A stretch of 64,000 nucleotides of DNA from Alteromonas australica (GTDB taxonomy: Bacteria > Pseudomonadota > Gammaproteobacteria > Enterobacterales > Alteromonadaceae), in NCBI RefSeq assembly GCF_000730385.1, contig NZ_CP008849.1, positions 3,596,001 to 3,660,000 of the forward strand, in the 5' to 3' direction. Each line of letters begins with the position of its first letter. Position 1 is the first letter of the stretch. Positions 35,384 through 44,775 of the stretch are shown here, in pieces. Under the pieces are notes generated by a model, which did not search any database, was not told the DNA's origin, and saw only the letters and a program-made list of their open reading frames with translations. The position numbers were made by a program, and so were the translations under genes.

Positions 35384-36943
35384 ATGAAATTAGAAAACTA
35401 CAAAAATTACCAAAACATCCATATTTGGACTGGGATTTTATCTGGCTTACTGCTTTATATTTGCTTTGTTGCTGGTGCCTTTACCATGTTCAAAGCGCCG
35501 TTGAATACGTGGGCACTTCATCAAGAGCACACGCTTCCCCCGATTGCTGAAACGCAATACGACACCCTAATAAAAAAGGTACTGCAAGCGCATCCGGAAG
35601 CCTCAGCGCAATTGTCGGTTTACTTGCCCAATGCCATGCCAAAGCACGCACCGGTGCAATGGGTTATTGAAGATGAAGACACCCACCAGCATACCTATTG
35701 GCAAGCATCGTTAGATAACGACGGGGCACTCATCAGTCGTAGTACCTCGCTAAGCGAAATAGGCGACTTTCTTGACCACTTACACCGAACCGCAGGTATT
35801 CCGGGCGGCGATGAGCATGACGCTGTAGGAATCTATGTCATGGGTATTGTTTGCGTATTGTATTTTGTCGCCATTGTGTCAGGCTTGGTCATTTTTCTCC
35901 CTACCTGGGTTAAAGATTTGTTTGCATTACGTAAGAATAAAAAAGGCAAACGCTTCTGGGTAGACTTCCACAATATATTGGGCATTTCTGCCTTGCCCTT
36001 TCATATTATCATTGCCGTTACCACCTTTGTTTTCGCTTATCACGATATATTGTATGGGGGCCTGCAAACTGCGGTGTATCAAGACAAGCCCATGTTTAAC
36101 CGACCGGCGCCTATCGAGGCAGACAGAGGCATTGAGAATTTGCTCTCAATATCTGTGCTAGAAGATAAGATCACCGCCACAGAGCCTGATTTTAAGTTAA
36201 CCGAACTTAACTTTTCCGGGTTAGGCACCCCACGCGCACGGTTGATTATGGGTGGAGAGCTTGTAGGAGAAATTATACGGGGACCCTATTATGCCTACTG
36301 GGTGACCGACCCCTACACTGCCTCAGCGGGATACACTGCTATGCTTCCTTCAGTTTCAGGCATACCTGGCAAAGTGGTAAACAGTTTCTTTACGCTGCAT
36401 TTTGGCGGTTTTGGTGGAAGCTTTATTCATTGGATTTATTTTGCGATGGGACTAAGCGGATGCTTATTGTTTTTAAGTGGAAACATTATTTGGATAGAGT
36501 CTCGCCGTAAGAAAATGTCCACGAGTCAGGCAGTCAAACAGCCTGCCTCTGTACGCATTTTAGCGCGATTGACCGTAGGCGTGTGCGCGGGTACATTTAT
36601 CGGCATTGGCCTGTCGGTTATAGCCGCCAAACAAGCCTCCTACTCCCAAAATGACATTCAGTTTTATCAGCATCTAGCCTACTACGTAGGGTTTATCTTT
36701 GCGGTGGTTTACAGTTTTTGCGTCACGCCTATTCGTGCCGCCATCCATAGCTTATACCTCTTGGTTTTACTTGCACTTGGCTGCATTGCCATAAGCTGCG
36801 TGTATTGGCAAACCAGCCTTTCCCATACCATAGACGCAGGGGTAAGCATCGTTGCCACGTGTTTAGCAGTGTTGTTTGCAATTTGTGCACGCCGGTTAGT
36901 GAAAAAACAGCCACACATTCCCTATGATGGTGTATGGCAGTAA
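35384..36943 (+). CDS. PepSY-associated transmembrane protein (PiuB-like)
   Basis: A 519-residue inner-membrane protein. NIHIWTGILSGLLLYICFVAGAFTMF is the standard first helix of the PepSY-TM family. A periplasmic region with GDFLDHLHRTAGIPG follows, then FWVDFHNILGISALPFHIIIAVTTFVFAYHD and FFTLHFGGFGGSFIHWIYFAMGLSGCLLFLSG contain the conserved helical histidines. Extra helices near 400-510 lengthen the protein relative to the short form. The family is linked to iron and siderophore uptake, possibly by reductive release of iron. It is translationally coupled to the preceding membrane protein. The nearby yafJ gene is not part of the operon. Confidence 0.85.
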   Translation: MKLENYKNYQNIHIWTGILSGLLLYICFVAGAFTMFKAPLNTWALHQEHTLPPIAETQYDTLIKKVLQAHPEASAQLSVYLPNAMPKHAPVQWVIEDEDTHQHTYWQASLDNDGALISRSTSLSEIGDFLDHLHRTAGIPGGDEHDAVGIYVMGIVCVLYFVAIVSGLVIFLPTWVKDLFALRKNKKGKRFWVDFHNILGISALPFHIIIAVTTFVFAYHDILYGGLQTAVYQDKPMFNRPAPIEADRGIENLLSISVLEDKITATEPDFKLTELNFSGLGTPRARLIMGGELVGEIIRGPYYAYWVTDPYTASAGYTAMLPSVSGIPGKVVNSFFTLHFGGFGGSFIHWIYFAMGLSGCLLFLSGNIIWIESRRKKMSTSQAVKQPASVRILARLTVGVCAGTFIGIGLSVIAAKQASYSQNDIQFYQHLAYYVGFIFAVVYSFCVTPIRAAIHSLYLLVLLALGCIAISCVYWQTSLSHTIDAGVSIVATCLAVLFAICARRLVKKQPHIPYDGVWQ

Positions 36944-36962
36944 CTTTCTCTACCGGTAAAGC

Positions 36963-38072
36963 CTAGTTTACGTTGCGAGGGCTTGCCGGCCGGTATGGCG
37001 CATCAATACCGGCATAGGCTGGCCCGAATACCGACAAACCACGTGGCGTAGTGAATTCTGTAGGCGCTGGTAAAATAATCACCGCCACCGATTGCCCCTT
37101 ATGATAATGAGGGTTAGTAACAGGTAGCCCAGTTTCAGTATCGATAACACAAATTAAGTCCGGAATGGTAACGTCTAGTTCACCGTCGAAATAGGCCACA
37201 AGGTTTTCATTTTTGACCGCAAGGGTATAACAGTGGTGGGCAAACTTGCCTGTGCCTGATATTTTCACGTCCCCCACCGTAAAGCCAGCTTGCGTATCAA
37301 AAGAAAAATGCTCGATATCGCCACGGAAACTCACAAAACCGTTCCCCATTAGCGCTATGCTTGAGGCTACATCCCGTCCCTTTTGTTGCGCTTGTCTTGC
37401 GGTAACACCTAGTTTCCATGCTTTGCTCAAGGTGCCCTCAATGACGGCGTGCTTGATATCTTTTACCTTCATGGCATGGTCGATACAAGCAATATCGTTC
37501 GCACTTTCCTGACATAAGGCTCGCATAAGTTGCTCGGCACGTAAGTCATCTTTTACATGTTCAACAATGAAGACTTCATCGAAGGTGTTTGCAGCCACAA
37601 TAGGCGCTGCAGGTAGGTTGTTGAGATAGTATGTAGAATGGGTGATTTCAGGCACTGCACGCCCCGCGGGATCAGCATCAATCACCACGCCGCCATTTAG
37701 CGCGGCAGTATAAAAAGCGACAGCCGTATTCGAACCGCCCATTTCACAGCAAAGGGTGCCATAAAATGTGGTGTTTAAATGCTGTTCTAAACGAGAATAA
37801 GCCGCACAAATAGCAGGCGCTTCACTTTGCGGCAATCGTTGGTACTTTGGATGTCGCTTTTCGCTTAAATCTAACGCACCCAGTAAATACGGGGTACATA
37901 CCATGGCGTCGTCAGGGGCCTCCTGCAAACTGACTAGTGTAACCGGCAAGCCTTTATGATAAACGTCTTCTAACAACGCGAGACCTTCGCTCATTTCTCC
38001 GCCCCCGCCTGTGCCTAAAATGGTACAACCAAGCAATAAATCCTGCATATCGGCCAATGACAGCTGTTTCAT
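36963..38072 (-). CDS. DUF917-family protein (hydantoinase-like)
   Basis: A 369-residue cytosolic protein of DUF917. The glycine-rich LGTGGGGEMSEGLALL at about 19-34 is typical, as are CCEMGGSNTAVAFYTAALNGG and VVIDADPAGRAVPEITHS. Members are often adjacent to permeases and amidohydrolases and are annotated hydantoinase-like, but no activity is certain. Start ATG overlaps the stop of the upstream NCS1 permease by four bases (ATGA), so permease and DUF917 form one operon. Confidence 0.85.
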   Translation of the reverse strand: MKQLSLADMQDLLLGCTILGTGGGGEMSEGLALLEDVYHKGLPVTLVSLQEAPDDAMVCTPYLLGALDLSEKRHPKYQRLPQSEAPAICAAYSRLEQHLNTTFYGTLCCEMGGSNTAVAFYTAALNGGVVIDADPAGRAVPEITHSTYYLNNLPAAPIVAANTFDEVFIVEHVKDDLRAEQLMRALCQESANDIACIDHAMKVKDIKHAVIEGTLSKAWKLGVTARQAQQKGRDVASSIALMGNGFVSFRGDIEHFSFDTQAGFTVGDVKISGTGKFAHHCYTLAVKNENLVAYFDGELDVTIPDLICVIDTETGLPVTNPHYHKGQSVAVIILPAPTEFTTPRGLSVFGPAYAGIDAPYRPASPRNVN

Positions 38073-39352
38073 ATTGACTCCTTAGGAACAAACAAGCGGG
38101 TGTGAACTTTCGCTAACACGAGATAACTTAAAAAAGACACCACTAAGGCATCGATGGCATGAATGGGGGTAATGGTAAATGTGATATAGCCACTGTATAT
38201 GCTAAATGCCACGCCCAGCCCCCAGGCAAGCAAGGCAACAACATTGAACGAAGGAATGGGTTCTTCTTGGCAATACAAGGCAGACCGCCTAAGTATAAAA
38301 AAGTCAGCACAATATATGGCCGCTACAGGGGTAAAAAGAATAGATAGGGAGAACAAAAAGTCGGAGAAGTTATCCAGCAGGTTCAGGGATGATGCCACAA
38401 CACCTAATATCCCCAACCCTATTATTAGCACATGCTGCTTGGTGGAATTCCCCACCGCGGCGGTGCCTAAAGCCGCACTGTATAGGTTAAGCACATTGGT
38501 TAGCCAGCTGGAGCAAAGCAATAAAAGCAACGCGGCTAACCCCAGACCCACCTTTACCATAAGAGTTAATATATCTGCGGTTAAGAACACATTAGCAGCC
38601 AAGGATGCAGCGATGTACACAAAGCTACTTAACACAAAAAACGGAAGGAAAGATGCAATAACCGCATCATGCTTTTTACGACAAAAACGCGTTAAGTCAG
38701 GCATGAGAACAATAGACACAATGAAACTACCCACCACCGCCGAAACCGCGGTACCGAAGCTCATTGAAGGCACCGGCGCGGTTAAATGCTCCATGGCAAT
38801 AACGCTTTTAGCGAGTAAGAGCGCTGTCACTATTGCCATTACGGGAACCAGATATGCCGCTAGGCGTTCTATACGGTGGAAGCCATATAGGGTCGTCATA
38901 ACGATGACAACGCTTCCGCCCCATTCAATAGCGGTATTGTTGAGCGTTATATTCATGTAATCCGTTAAAAGCGCATTGGTGGCGTATGCGAAGAGGTCGA
39001 GATTGACGCCATACCAACCCAGTAGCGACAACACGAAACAAAAGGACACTATTTTTGCGCCCCATATACCGAAGACGAATTTCAGCGTTAGGTACGAGGT
39101 AAATCGATTGCTACGCCCAACGATGGCAGTACAGCTGCCTAGTAGGGCTAATATGAGCCCGCCCACTAAAAAGGCAGCGACGCTCTTGTAAAAACCTAGC
39201 GCTTGGCCTATCTCAATGCCGGTTATTAACCCCGGAACGGCGAAGGCCAGTGACCCGTTCACCATCCCTACCGCCCAACCATGGGTTTGTTCGCTGTCAG
39301 GCACGGGCTCCAATGCGTAATCGTTTTTATGCTGCATAGATTCTTTTGTCAC
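38069..39352 (-). CDS. NCS1-family cytosine/purine permease
   Basis: A 427-residue permease with about twelve hydrophobic segments. VNGSLAFAVPGLITGIEIGQALGF near the N-terminus resembles the CodB/NCS1 TM1 region, and LMPDLTRFCRKKHDAVIASFLPFF is the typical conserved loop. Substrates of the family include cytosine, purines, allantoin and hydantoin. The start may be GTG at 39352 (AAGGAAG upstream) or ATG at 39337. It is followed by the coupled DUF917 gene, and faces an Lrp-type regulator across about 240 bases. The substrate is presumably the compound processed by the DUF917 protein. Confidence 0.87.
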   Translation of the reverse strand: MTKESMQHKNDYALEPVPDSEQTHGWAVGMVNGSLAFAVPGLITGIEIGQALGFYKSVAAFLVGGLILALLGSCTAIVGRSNRFTSYLTLKFVFGIWGAKIVSFCFVLSLLGWYGVNLDLFAYATNALLTDYMNITLNNTAIEWGGSVVIVMTTLYGFHRIERLAAYLVPVMAIVTALLLAKSVIAMEHLTAPVPSMSFGTAVSAVVGSFIVSIVLMPDLTRFCRKKHDAVIASFLPFFVLSSFVYIAASLAANVFLTADILTLMVKVGLGLAALLLLLCSSWLTNVLNLYSAALGTAAVGNSTKQHVLIIGLGILGVVASSLNLLDNFSDFLFSLSILFTPVAAIYCADFFILRRSALYCQEEPIPSFNVVALLAWGLGVAFSIYSGYITFTITPIHAIDALVVSFLSYLVLAKVHTRLFVPKESI

Positions 39353-39590
39353 CCTTTTGCTTCCTTTTGCCCAATGAATACCGCATTGCTGTAAGCTTCA
39401 TCTTAGTGTGCAGCATTCATGCAAAATAATATTTTGTTCTTTTGCTTAATAAGCGAATCAAATTACTGCATTTTCATTGCTTTCCACCTCAATTCATTCC
39501 ATCACTGCCATGGCAGGTCAATCTAAATGGGGCGCACCTGCCATTATCTTTGGTATGCTATGAAAAATATAATTTCTTAACGACATCACC

Positions 39591-40103
39591 ATGAAGAAGA
39601 TTATTCGCCTTGATAGCTACAATAAGAAGATATTGGCCATTTTGCATTTGCAAGCCGACTTAACGAACGTGGAACTCGCGGGGCGCGTAAATTTGTCTCC
39701 TAGTGCTTGTTTTCAACGAGTAAAAGCATTGAAAGAGGCAGGATACTTTCGCACGTTTCATGCCGACGTAAACTTAGAGGCCATGTGCGAACACATATTT
39801 GCCTATGTAGATTTTACCCTGCACGACAACAGCGCGGTCAGCAAGCGGCAATTTTTAGCAGCCATTAATGCGATTCCACAATTTATGGACTGCATGCAAG
39901 TTACCGGTAACGTAGACTACGTATCATTCAGTTGCTTTGCTGATATAGCTGCGCTAAACAAAGCGTGCGACTCACTGAGTGAGCAAGGTGCGCTAGGGAT
40001 AAAGCGTATTGAAACCCGAATTATCCTTGCCCGAGAGAAGTTCTTCTTAGGTTATCCCTTAGCCCACTTAAAGTGGCTAGAGCAGGCTGAGATAGATAGC
40101 TAA
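39591..40103 (+). CDS. Lrp/AsnC-family transcriptional regulator
   Basis: A 170-residue regulator. The helix-turn-helix covers about residues 8-58 (NKKILAILHLQADLTNVELAGRVNLSPSACFQRVKALKEAGYF), followed by an AsnC-type ligand-sensing RAM domain (MDCMQVTGNVDYVSFSCF). It is divergent from the NCS1 permease-DUF917 operon, so it probably controls that operon with a small nitrogenous effector. Homology supports the start at 39591; the ribosome-binding site is weak. Confidence 0.9.
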   Translation: MKKIIRLDSYNKKILAILHLQADLTNVELAGRVNLSPSACFQRVKALKEAGYFRTFHADVNLEAMCEHIFAYVDFTLHDNSAVSKRQFLAAINAIPQFMDCMQVTGNVDYVSFSCFADIAALNKACDSLSEQGALGIKRIETRIILAREKFFLGYPLAHLKWLEQAEIDS

Positions 40104-40155
40104 CCAACAAAATTATTTGGATTTTACAGGTTTACTTAACAGTGTATGAATTTAC

Positions 40156-40185
40156 TTGACTATGAGATATTGAGATGTATATATT
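40156..40185 (+). promoter_or_regulatory. Predicted sigma-70 promoter of the peptide/exporter locus
   Basis: TTGACT as -35 (40156-40161) and TATATT as -10 (40180-40185) with 18 bases spacing, 44 bases before the first ATG of the peptide gene. The region 40104-40228 is very AT-rich. No regulator site is recognised. Confidence 0.45.
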
Positions 40186-40228
40186 TAAATTGCATCTGGA
40201 CGCGACAACATTTAAAAAGGAAAATTTT

Positions 40229-40413
40229 ATGAATGTATCCCCCCCCTCAATTCAAAATTAGCTAAGAAGCTTATTATAGGAAGCTTAATGGCCTCCGCAT
40301 CATTTTTTACTTTTGCTGCATGTTATGAGACCAACCAATGCGACTCGCAAGGGCGTTGTGTAAAAGTCATCATTTGTATTTCTGACCCTCAGCCCCCGCC
40401 ATTTGATTATTAA
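40229..40413 (+). CDS. Small cysteine-rich secreted peptide gene, out of frame at a C8 tract
   Basis: ATG 40229 has AAGGA seven to eight bases upstream and reads MNVSPPSIQN before TAG at 40259. The run of eight C at 40239-40246 sits six codons after the start. With one more C (nine) the frame would continue for 61 residues: a basic, hydrophobic signal-like start (NSKLAKKLIIGSLMASASF then FTFAA) and a core beginning CYETNQCDSQGRC with four cysteines and ending SDPQPPPFDY. TFAAC might also act as a lipobox. An internal ATG at 40288 with AGGAAG upstream gives a 41-residue alternative. The frame shows either slipped-strand phase variation, a sequencing error or decay. It is followed by an ABC exporter. 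Confidence 0.5.
40239..40246. repeat. Homopolymeric C8 tract inside a coding start
   Basis: Eight consecutive C just after the start of the small peptide gene. Tracts of this kind can slip in replication and switch a gene between in-frame and out-of-frame states. The form read here is out of frame. Confidence 0.8.
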
Positions 40414-40484
40414 AACTCACGAAAGTGTTAATCTCTTTCAATATTAAGCAGTGATTGAAAGCGTTTTATGAGAGGTGCGTACAG

Positions 40485-41711
40485 ATGCAAAATATCATAG
40501 AAACCAAGTCTGATTATTTCCGAACCAAAAGAAGTAGAATATTTTGGATAACGCTTCTACTTTCCTTGCTCACCCTCACCGTAATAGGTTTCACCTTCAT
40601 TAACAATAACATGGTTCCTGACACCCAATTAACAGTGTCGGTAGCTGAGCAACCCGCTCAAGCAAGAGGTAATGGAAAAGTATTTGCGCCAGAACGCTAT
40701 GTACTTTCATCCACAGAAAGTGGGTTTATCGAGCAGGTATATGTTAGCCAAGGTTACAGAGTGCAAGTTGGTGAACCTTTGATAAAAATTGCCAACCCTG
40801 AACTCTTTAGAGAGTTTAAAGAAGTGCAGTTTGAAGCCGATGACATTTTTGCGTCAGTCGCTTATGAGCAAAGTCAGCTAGCACTAGAGTTAGACGCGAT
40901 AGCTTCCGACTTGGCCAAAGCGCGCTCTGAGTTAAAAGGTCAACGCCTAGAGGTAGATGCGAACCAAAAGCTAAGAGAATACGGCATTATATCCGCGGTC
41001 AAGTTCGAGCAACTGAAGTTAAAAGTAGAACGAGCAGAAATGGACGTTTCAAATTTATTGCAGCGCTACAATGCCTACAAGAAGGGGTACGCAAGCCAAA
41101 ACGCAGCATTGCAAGCTAAACGAAAAGCAGCCGAAGAAAAAGTTGCTTATTTTAAATCCCGTATTGATGCGCTCACCATTACGTCTCCCATTGATGGTGT
41201 CGTAAAAGAACTTGAATTGGCACAAGGTGAAGCCATTTCGGTGGGAAACAGAGTACTTGAAATCGTTAATGACAAAGCACTTGCAGCTGACATTGCTATT
41301 CCACAATACTTGGGGTTTAAAATAGATCTTAATGCCGTGGCAACCATAAAGTCACCTAACGGTGAAGTGGAAGGCACGGTAGACTTTGTTGACCCTATCG
41401 TTAGGGATGGCGCTGTCATGGTCAGGGTAAAGTTGCCACAAGATCTACCCTCGTGGATGAGCATGGGGCAATCTATTGAAGCCGCTATCACGACCTCATC
41501 TATCACGCATATTGCTTTTGTCAACAAACCAAAAGAATACTCCCATTCGGAACAATGGAGAGTGTATCGACTGGTTAATGGCGAAAGAGTCAGCACAGAC
41601 ATTACCATTATAAGTGCAGACCAAGACAACCTCTTTCTCACGCCAGGTTTAAACCACGGGGAGCAGATAGTACTTGTGCCCAATACGACATCGTCGACTT
41701 TCTTTGATTAA
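40485..41711 (+). CDS. HlyD/MacA-type periplasmic adaptor (membrane fusion protein)
   Basis: A 408-residue adaptor. One N-terminal helix (about 16-38, RIFWITLLLSLLTLTVIGF) anchors it. A lipoyl/barrel-sandwich half (GFIEQVYVSQGYRVQVGEPLIKI) leads into a coiled-coil hairpin at about 100-215 and a return half (ALTITSPIDGVVKELELAQGEAISVG), then a beta-barrel domain. This is the bridge of a tripartite exporter between an inner-membrane ABC transporter and an outer-membrane channel. The start ATG at 40485 is preferred; a TTG ten codons upstream is open but has no ribosome-binding site. The ATPase gene follows after 11 bases. No TolC-like gene lies near. Confidence 0.87.
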   Translation: MQNIIETKSDYFRTKRSRIFWITLLLSLLTLTVIGFTFINNNMVPDTQLTVSVAEQPAQARGNGKVFAPERYVLSSTESGFIEQVYVSQGYRVQVGEPLIKIANPELFREFKEVQFEADDIFASVAYEQSQLALELDAIASDLAKARSELKGQRLEVDANQKLREYGIISAVKFEQLKLKVERAEMDVSNLLQRYNAYKKGYASQNAALQAKRKAAEEKVAYFKSRIDALTITSPIDGVVKELELAQGEAISVGNRVLEIVNDKALAADIAIPQYLGFKIDLNAVATIKSPNGEVEGTVDFVDPIVRDGAVMVRVKLPQDLPSWMSMGQSIEAAITTSSITHIAFVNKPKEYSHSEQWRVYRLVNGERVSTDITIISADQDNLFLTPGLNHGEQIVLVPNTTSSTFFD

Positions 41712-41722
41712 ACGAGGGGATA

Positions 41723-42427
41723 ATGAGCGAAATAATACGCTTTGAGGAAGTGAATTACTGCTACCAGAACACCACGCAATTAGCATTGAATAACGTGTCT
41801 TTCTCTTTGATGGAGGGCGACTATACGGCAATTGTAGGCACTTCAGGTTCTGGGAAAAGTACACTGATGTCGATTATCGGCCTGATTAACTCGCCTTCAA
41901 GTGGGCACTACTATCTATTTGATACCAACGTGGCGCAGATTACTGAGCGGTCAAAAGCGAAACTCAAAAACCAAGAAATTGGCCTCATTTTCCAAAACTT
42001 TAATTTATTGGGACATTTAAGTGTTTTCCATAATGTGTGCTTGCCACTAACCTACGATGCAAACACACCACGAAAATTGTACAGAGAAAAGGCACTTAAC
42101 GCCCTACGTCAGGTAGATATGGAAGATTACATCGACCGTTATCCTAACCAGCTATCTGGCGGACAACAGCAACGCATTGCCATTGCCAGAGCTATTGTTA
42201 ATGAGCCCTCTTTGCTACTCGCCGACGAGCCGACGGGAAATTTAGACAGTCATAATGCACAAGTGGTGTTTTCTATTCTTGAAAAACTAAATGCAGAAGG
42301 GCGAACCATCTGTTTGATAACCCATGATGAAAATTTTGCCTTAAAAGCAAAGCGCCAACTTGTTATACGAGATGGCATGTTAGTGACACAAAAGCAGGAC
42401 GCTTCGCATGTTCTTCCGCACAGTTAA
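41723..42427 (+). CDS. MacB/LolD-type ABC transporter ATPase
   Basis: A 234-residue cytosolic ATPase. Walker [10 protein letters not shown] is at 39-47, the signature LSGGQQQR near 144-151, Walker [14 protein letters not shown] about 164-176 and the switch histidine in CLITHDE. All catalytic residues are intact. The short form with [22 protein letters not shown] is the LolD/MacB export class. It overlaps the permease gene by 20 bases, which implies coupled synthesis of both halves. Confidence 0.93.
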   Translation: MSEIIRFEEVNYCYQNTTQLALNNVSFSLMEGDYTAIVGTSGSGKSTLMSIIGLINSPSSGHYYLFDTNVAQITERSKAKLKNQEIGLIFQNFNLLGHLSVFHNVCLPLTYDANTPRKLYREKALNALRQVDMEDYIDRYPNQLSGGQQQRIAIARAIVNEPSLLLADEPTGNLDSHNAQVVFSILEKLNAEGRTICLITHDENFALKAKRQLVIRDGMLVTQKQDASHVLPHS

Positions 42428-44765
42428 GTTAAATTTAGATTTAACGCTGAATTGGTGGCTGCAAAATAAGCGCAGCGTCTCTTTTTGGTTGTCGTTAATA
42501 CTCCTTGCGCTTCCTCTCACGTTTTTCATCCAAGCATCTATCATTAAACAAGCTTACCAAACCCCTACTTATTTAGGTGTAGATGAGCTAAACGGCGTGC
42601 AACAAGTGCGTTATTTGTATGAGCAAACCGACACGCCGCTCCCTTACTATCTTGCTGAAGAAAAGGTACCCGGATATCGCTACAACGTTATGTACGAGAA
42701 AAGTCAGTGGTTAAAAGTTAATTTACCTGCCCCCACAGACGTACAAGCGAGTTTTGTATCGGGAAGCTATCTTGAGTTGGGCATAAAGCCGTTAAAAGGC
42801 CACCTGACTAACCTAGAGTACCCTTCACCGGACAGTAACTTACATGTCGCCATAAGCTATCGTTTTTGGCGTGACCAAATGCAGCAAAAGCCTGTCATTG
42901 GCCGCACACTTACCATTAATGAACACACAGCGACCATCGATGCCATTATGCCTGAAAACTTCTTAGGCTTTAGGCAGCAAGATAGGGCAGACATTATTGT
43001 ACCTTTTGCGTTTTTACCCAAGTTAACCAGTTCAAACTTAAGCAGCCTTAGCCCCGACGTCATGTCTTATTTAGTCAGTAACACCAGCTTTTCTGATGAT
43101 GACATGACACAGTTTAGCCAATATTTTAGCGAAAGCTTGCTCATGTTCGATGGGGAAAAGCTTAAACTTTCTGACGCATTCGGAGTCAGTTTTTCCGCCT
43201 ACAAAAAAATTCAAGCTCGCTTATTTCGGCTCATCCAACTGTTCTCAATTTTATTTGTATTTAGCTTCATCGCTTTTTTAAGCTATGTTCTAAATAACAA
43301 TGAAGCTAGGCAAAACGAAGTTACTTTACGCCAGCATTTAGGTGCCAGAAACGCCCACATAAAATGGCAATTTGCATTGGAAACCAGCCTTTCCTTTGCA
43401 CTCTTACTTTTGTTCGTTCTTCTTTTGTTGCCTGCAACTGGAAAGCTGGTTACCTTTGTCATCCCCGAGACAGTTGCATTTAATCACCTTAGTTGGAGCC
43501 TTGTATTAAAAATATGCGCAGCTGTATTTGTTTTGTTAACCGCGCTATCAATATTACTTTTTGCCGTTCAAGCTACGTTCCTTGGCAACACACTGGGGAG
43601 AGGGGCAACAGCCTCCGTGGCGCAAAAATTTCAAACCTTTGTTATCCTTAGTATTATGGTAGGCCTCAGTGCGCTTAGCCTGGCCAAAGCCGTTGAGGTA
43701 CTGCAAAAGCAATATGCGTACTTCCATATTGAGCGCGGTTACAACCCTGAAGGCTTGTATATTGTGCACTTTGATCGCCCAAGATTTGGCGACACTTTTT
43801 ACACTAACAATCTGCCACAGCTCTTTTTAAATGGCCTTGACCAACAACCAGAAATTTCAGGCTCTGCGCTAACCAATATGCCATTTATGTTAGGCAATAC
43901 GTCTTACACAAATTTGTATACACCTTCAATGCAGCCATTAGGAGGCGGCAACAACCCTCAAGTACTTTCTGCATCAGTATCACCTGATTTTTTCAACCTT
44001 GCTGATATTCAATTAATCAAAGGTAGCCAACTACACTGGGGAAGCTTCAAGGATGTTGTAATAAACGAACAGCTCTACCAAAGTATTTTCAACGGCAAGG
44101 ACCTAGCAGGCCTTCATTTGGTAGGGTTTACCACCGAGGGAGAGAAGTTTACATTAAATGTGGTTGGTGTGGTCGCCAACGTCCACTTTCAAAGCAAAGA
44201 TAACAAGGTCCCGCCCTTGGTCTATAGAATCACGCCCACGCTAACGGGGTTTGAGAGCTTGCTGATAAGAAGTGATGCAAGTGCAAGTAACATTTTAAAT
44301 GCTGTTGAAAACGGCCTACAGCAGATAGACACATCACTTTCCAACCCCAAACTCCTGCGTATTTCAGACTTAATCGATAAACAAGAAGCCCCACAGTTAG
44401 CCCTCATTAGTCTATCTTTGTTAGTCACCGTCGTGTTGTTGGTGACGACGACCGTTTTCTCTATTAATAGCATTCAATTGATATTGAAAAAATCACGTCG
44501 AGAGATTGCGTTACGGCTAAACCTTGGCGCATTGCCCCACCACGTGGCTTCATCAAACACTCTCACTTATATGGCTGTCAGTACCCCCATTGTAGCGATA
44601 ATGATCGCTATCACTCTGCTACGCTGGCCAGACTTATACGCCAATATGGCGCAGGCGGTTTTCGTATGTTTGTGCTTTATCAGTGTTTCTCTCTTTGCTG
44701 TATTAGCCCTGCTATTAAAAGGCACTCACTCAATTAAGCGTAACGCTTGGCTATCATTAACTTAG
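42408..44765 (+). CDS. FtsX/MacB-type ABC transporter permease (fused long form)
   Basis: A 785-residue inner-membrane permease with MacB-type periplasmic domains and FtsX domains. Hydrophobic segments: about 26-43, 285-310, 340-365, 375-395, 415-430, 685-710, 735-755 and 760-780; two large periplasmic domains lie between (about 45-275 and 440-660). This duplicated layout (TM, PCD, FtsX helices, then PCD, FtsX) is found in permeases that work with a separate ATPase and a HlyD-type adaptor to export peptides, for instance the darobactin exporter DarBCD (family-level comparison only). SRREIALRLNLGA near the end is the FtsX coupling helix signature. The start overlaps the ATPase end. Confidence 0.87.
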   Translation: MFFRTVKLNLDLTLNWWLQNKRSVSFWLSLILLALPLTFFIQASIIKQAYQTPTYLGVDELNGVQQVRYLYEQTDTPLPYYLAEEKVPGYRYNVMYEKSQWLKVNLPAPTDVQASFVSGSYLELGIKPLKGHLTNLEYPSPDSNLHVAISYRFWRDQMQQKPVIGRTLTINEHTATIDAIMPENFLGFRQQDRADIIVPFAFLPKLTSSNLSSLSPDVMSYLVSNTSFSDDDMTQFSQYFSESLLMFDGEKLKLSDAFGVSFSAYKKIQARLFRLIQLFSILFVFSFIAFLSYVLNNNEARQNEVTLRQHLGARNAHIKWQFALETSLSFALLLLFVLLLLPATGKLVTFVIPETVAFNHLSWSLVLKICAAVFVLLTALSILLFAVQATFLGNTLGRGATASVAQKFQTFVILSIMVGLSALSLAKAVEVLQKQYAYFHIERGYNPEGLYIVHFDRPRFGDTFYTNNLPQLFLNGLDQQPEISGSALTNMPFMLGNTSYTNLYTPSMQPLGGGNNPQVLSASVSPDFFNLADIQLIKGSQLHWGSFKDVVINEQLYQSIFNGKDLAGLHLVGFTTEGEKFTLNVVGVVANVHFQSKDNKVPPLVYRITPTLTGFESLLIRSDASASNILNAVENGLQQIDTSLSNPKLLRISDLIDKQEAPQLALISLSLLVTVVLLVTTTVFSINSIQLILKKSRREIALRLNLGALPHHVASSNTLTYMAVSTPIVAIMIAITLLRWPDLYANMAQAVFVCLCFISVSLFAVLALLLKGTHSIKRNAWLSLT

Positions 44766-44775
44766 GACTATCAAC

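Noticed and set aside
38199-38960. 253-codon plus-strand frame opposite the NCS1 permease gene
   Set aside because: It lies fully antisense to an unmistakable permease, and its residues have no domain pattern.
40455-40484. TTG start for the periplasmic adaptor
   Set aside because: There is no ribosome-binding site before it, and the ATG at 40485 gives the usual short cytosolic tail before the membrane helix.
41147-41683. 178-codon minus-strand frame opposite the adaptor gene
   Set aside because: Antisense shadow of a clear HlyD-type coding frame, with no ribosome-binding site or recognisable domain.
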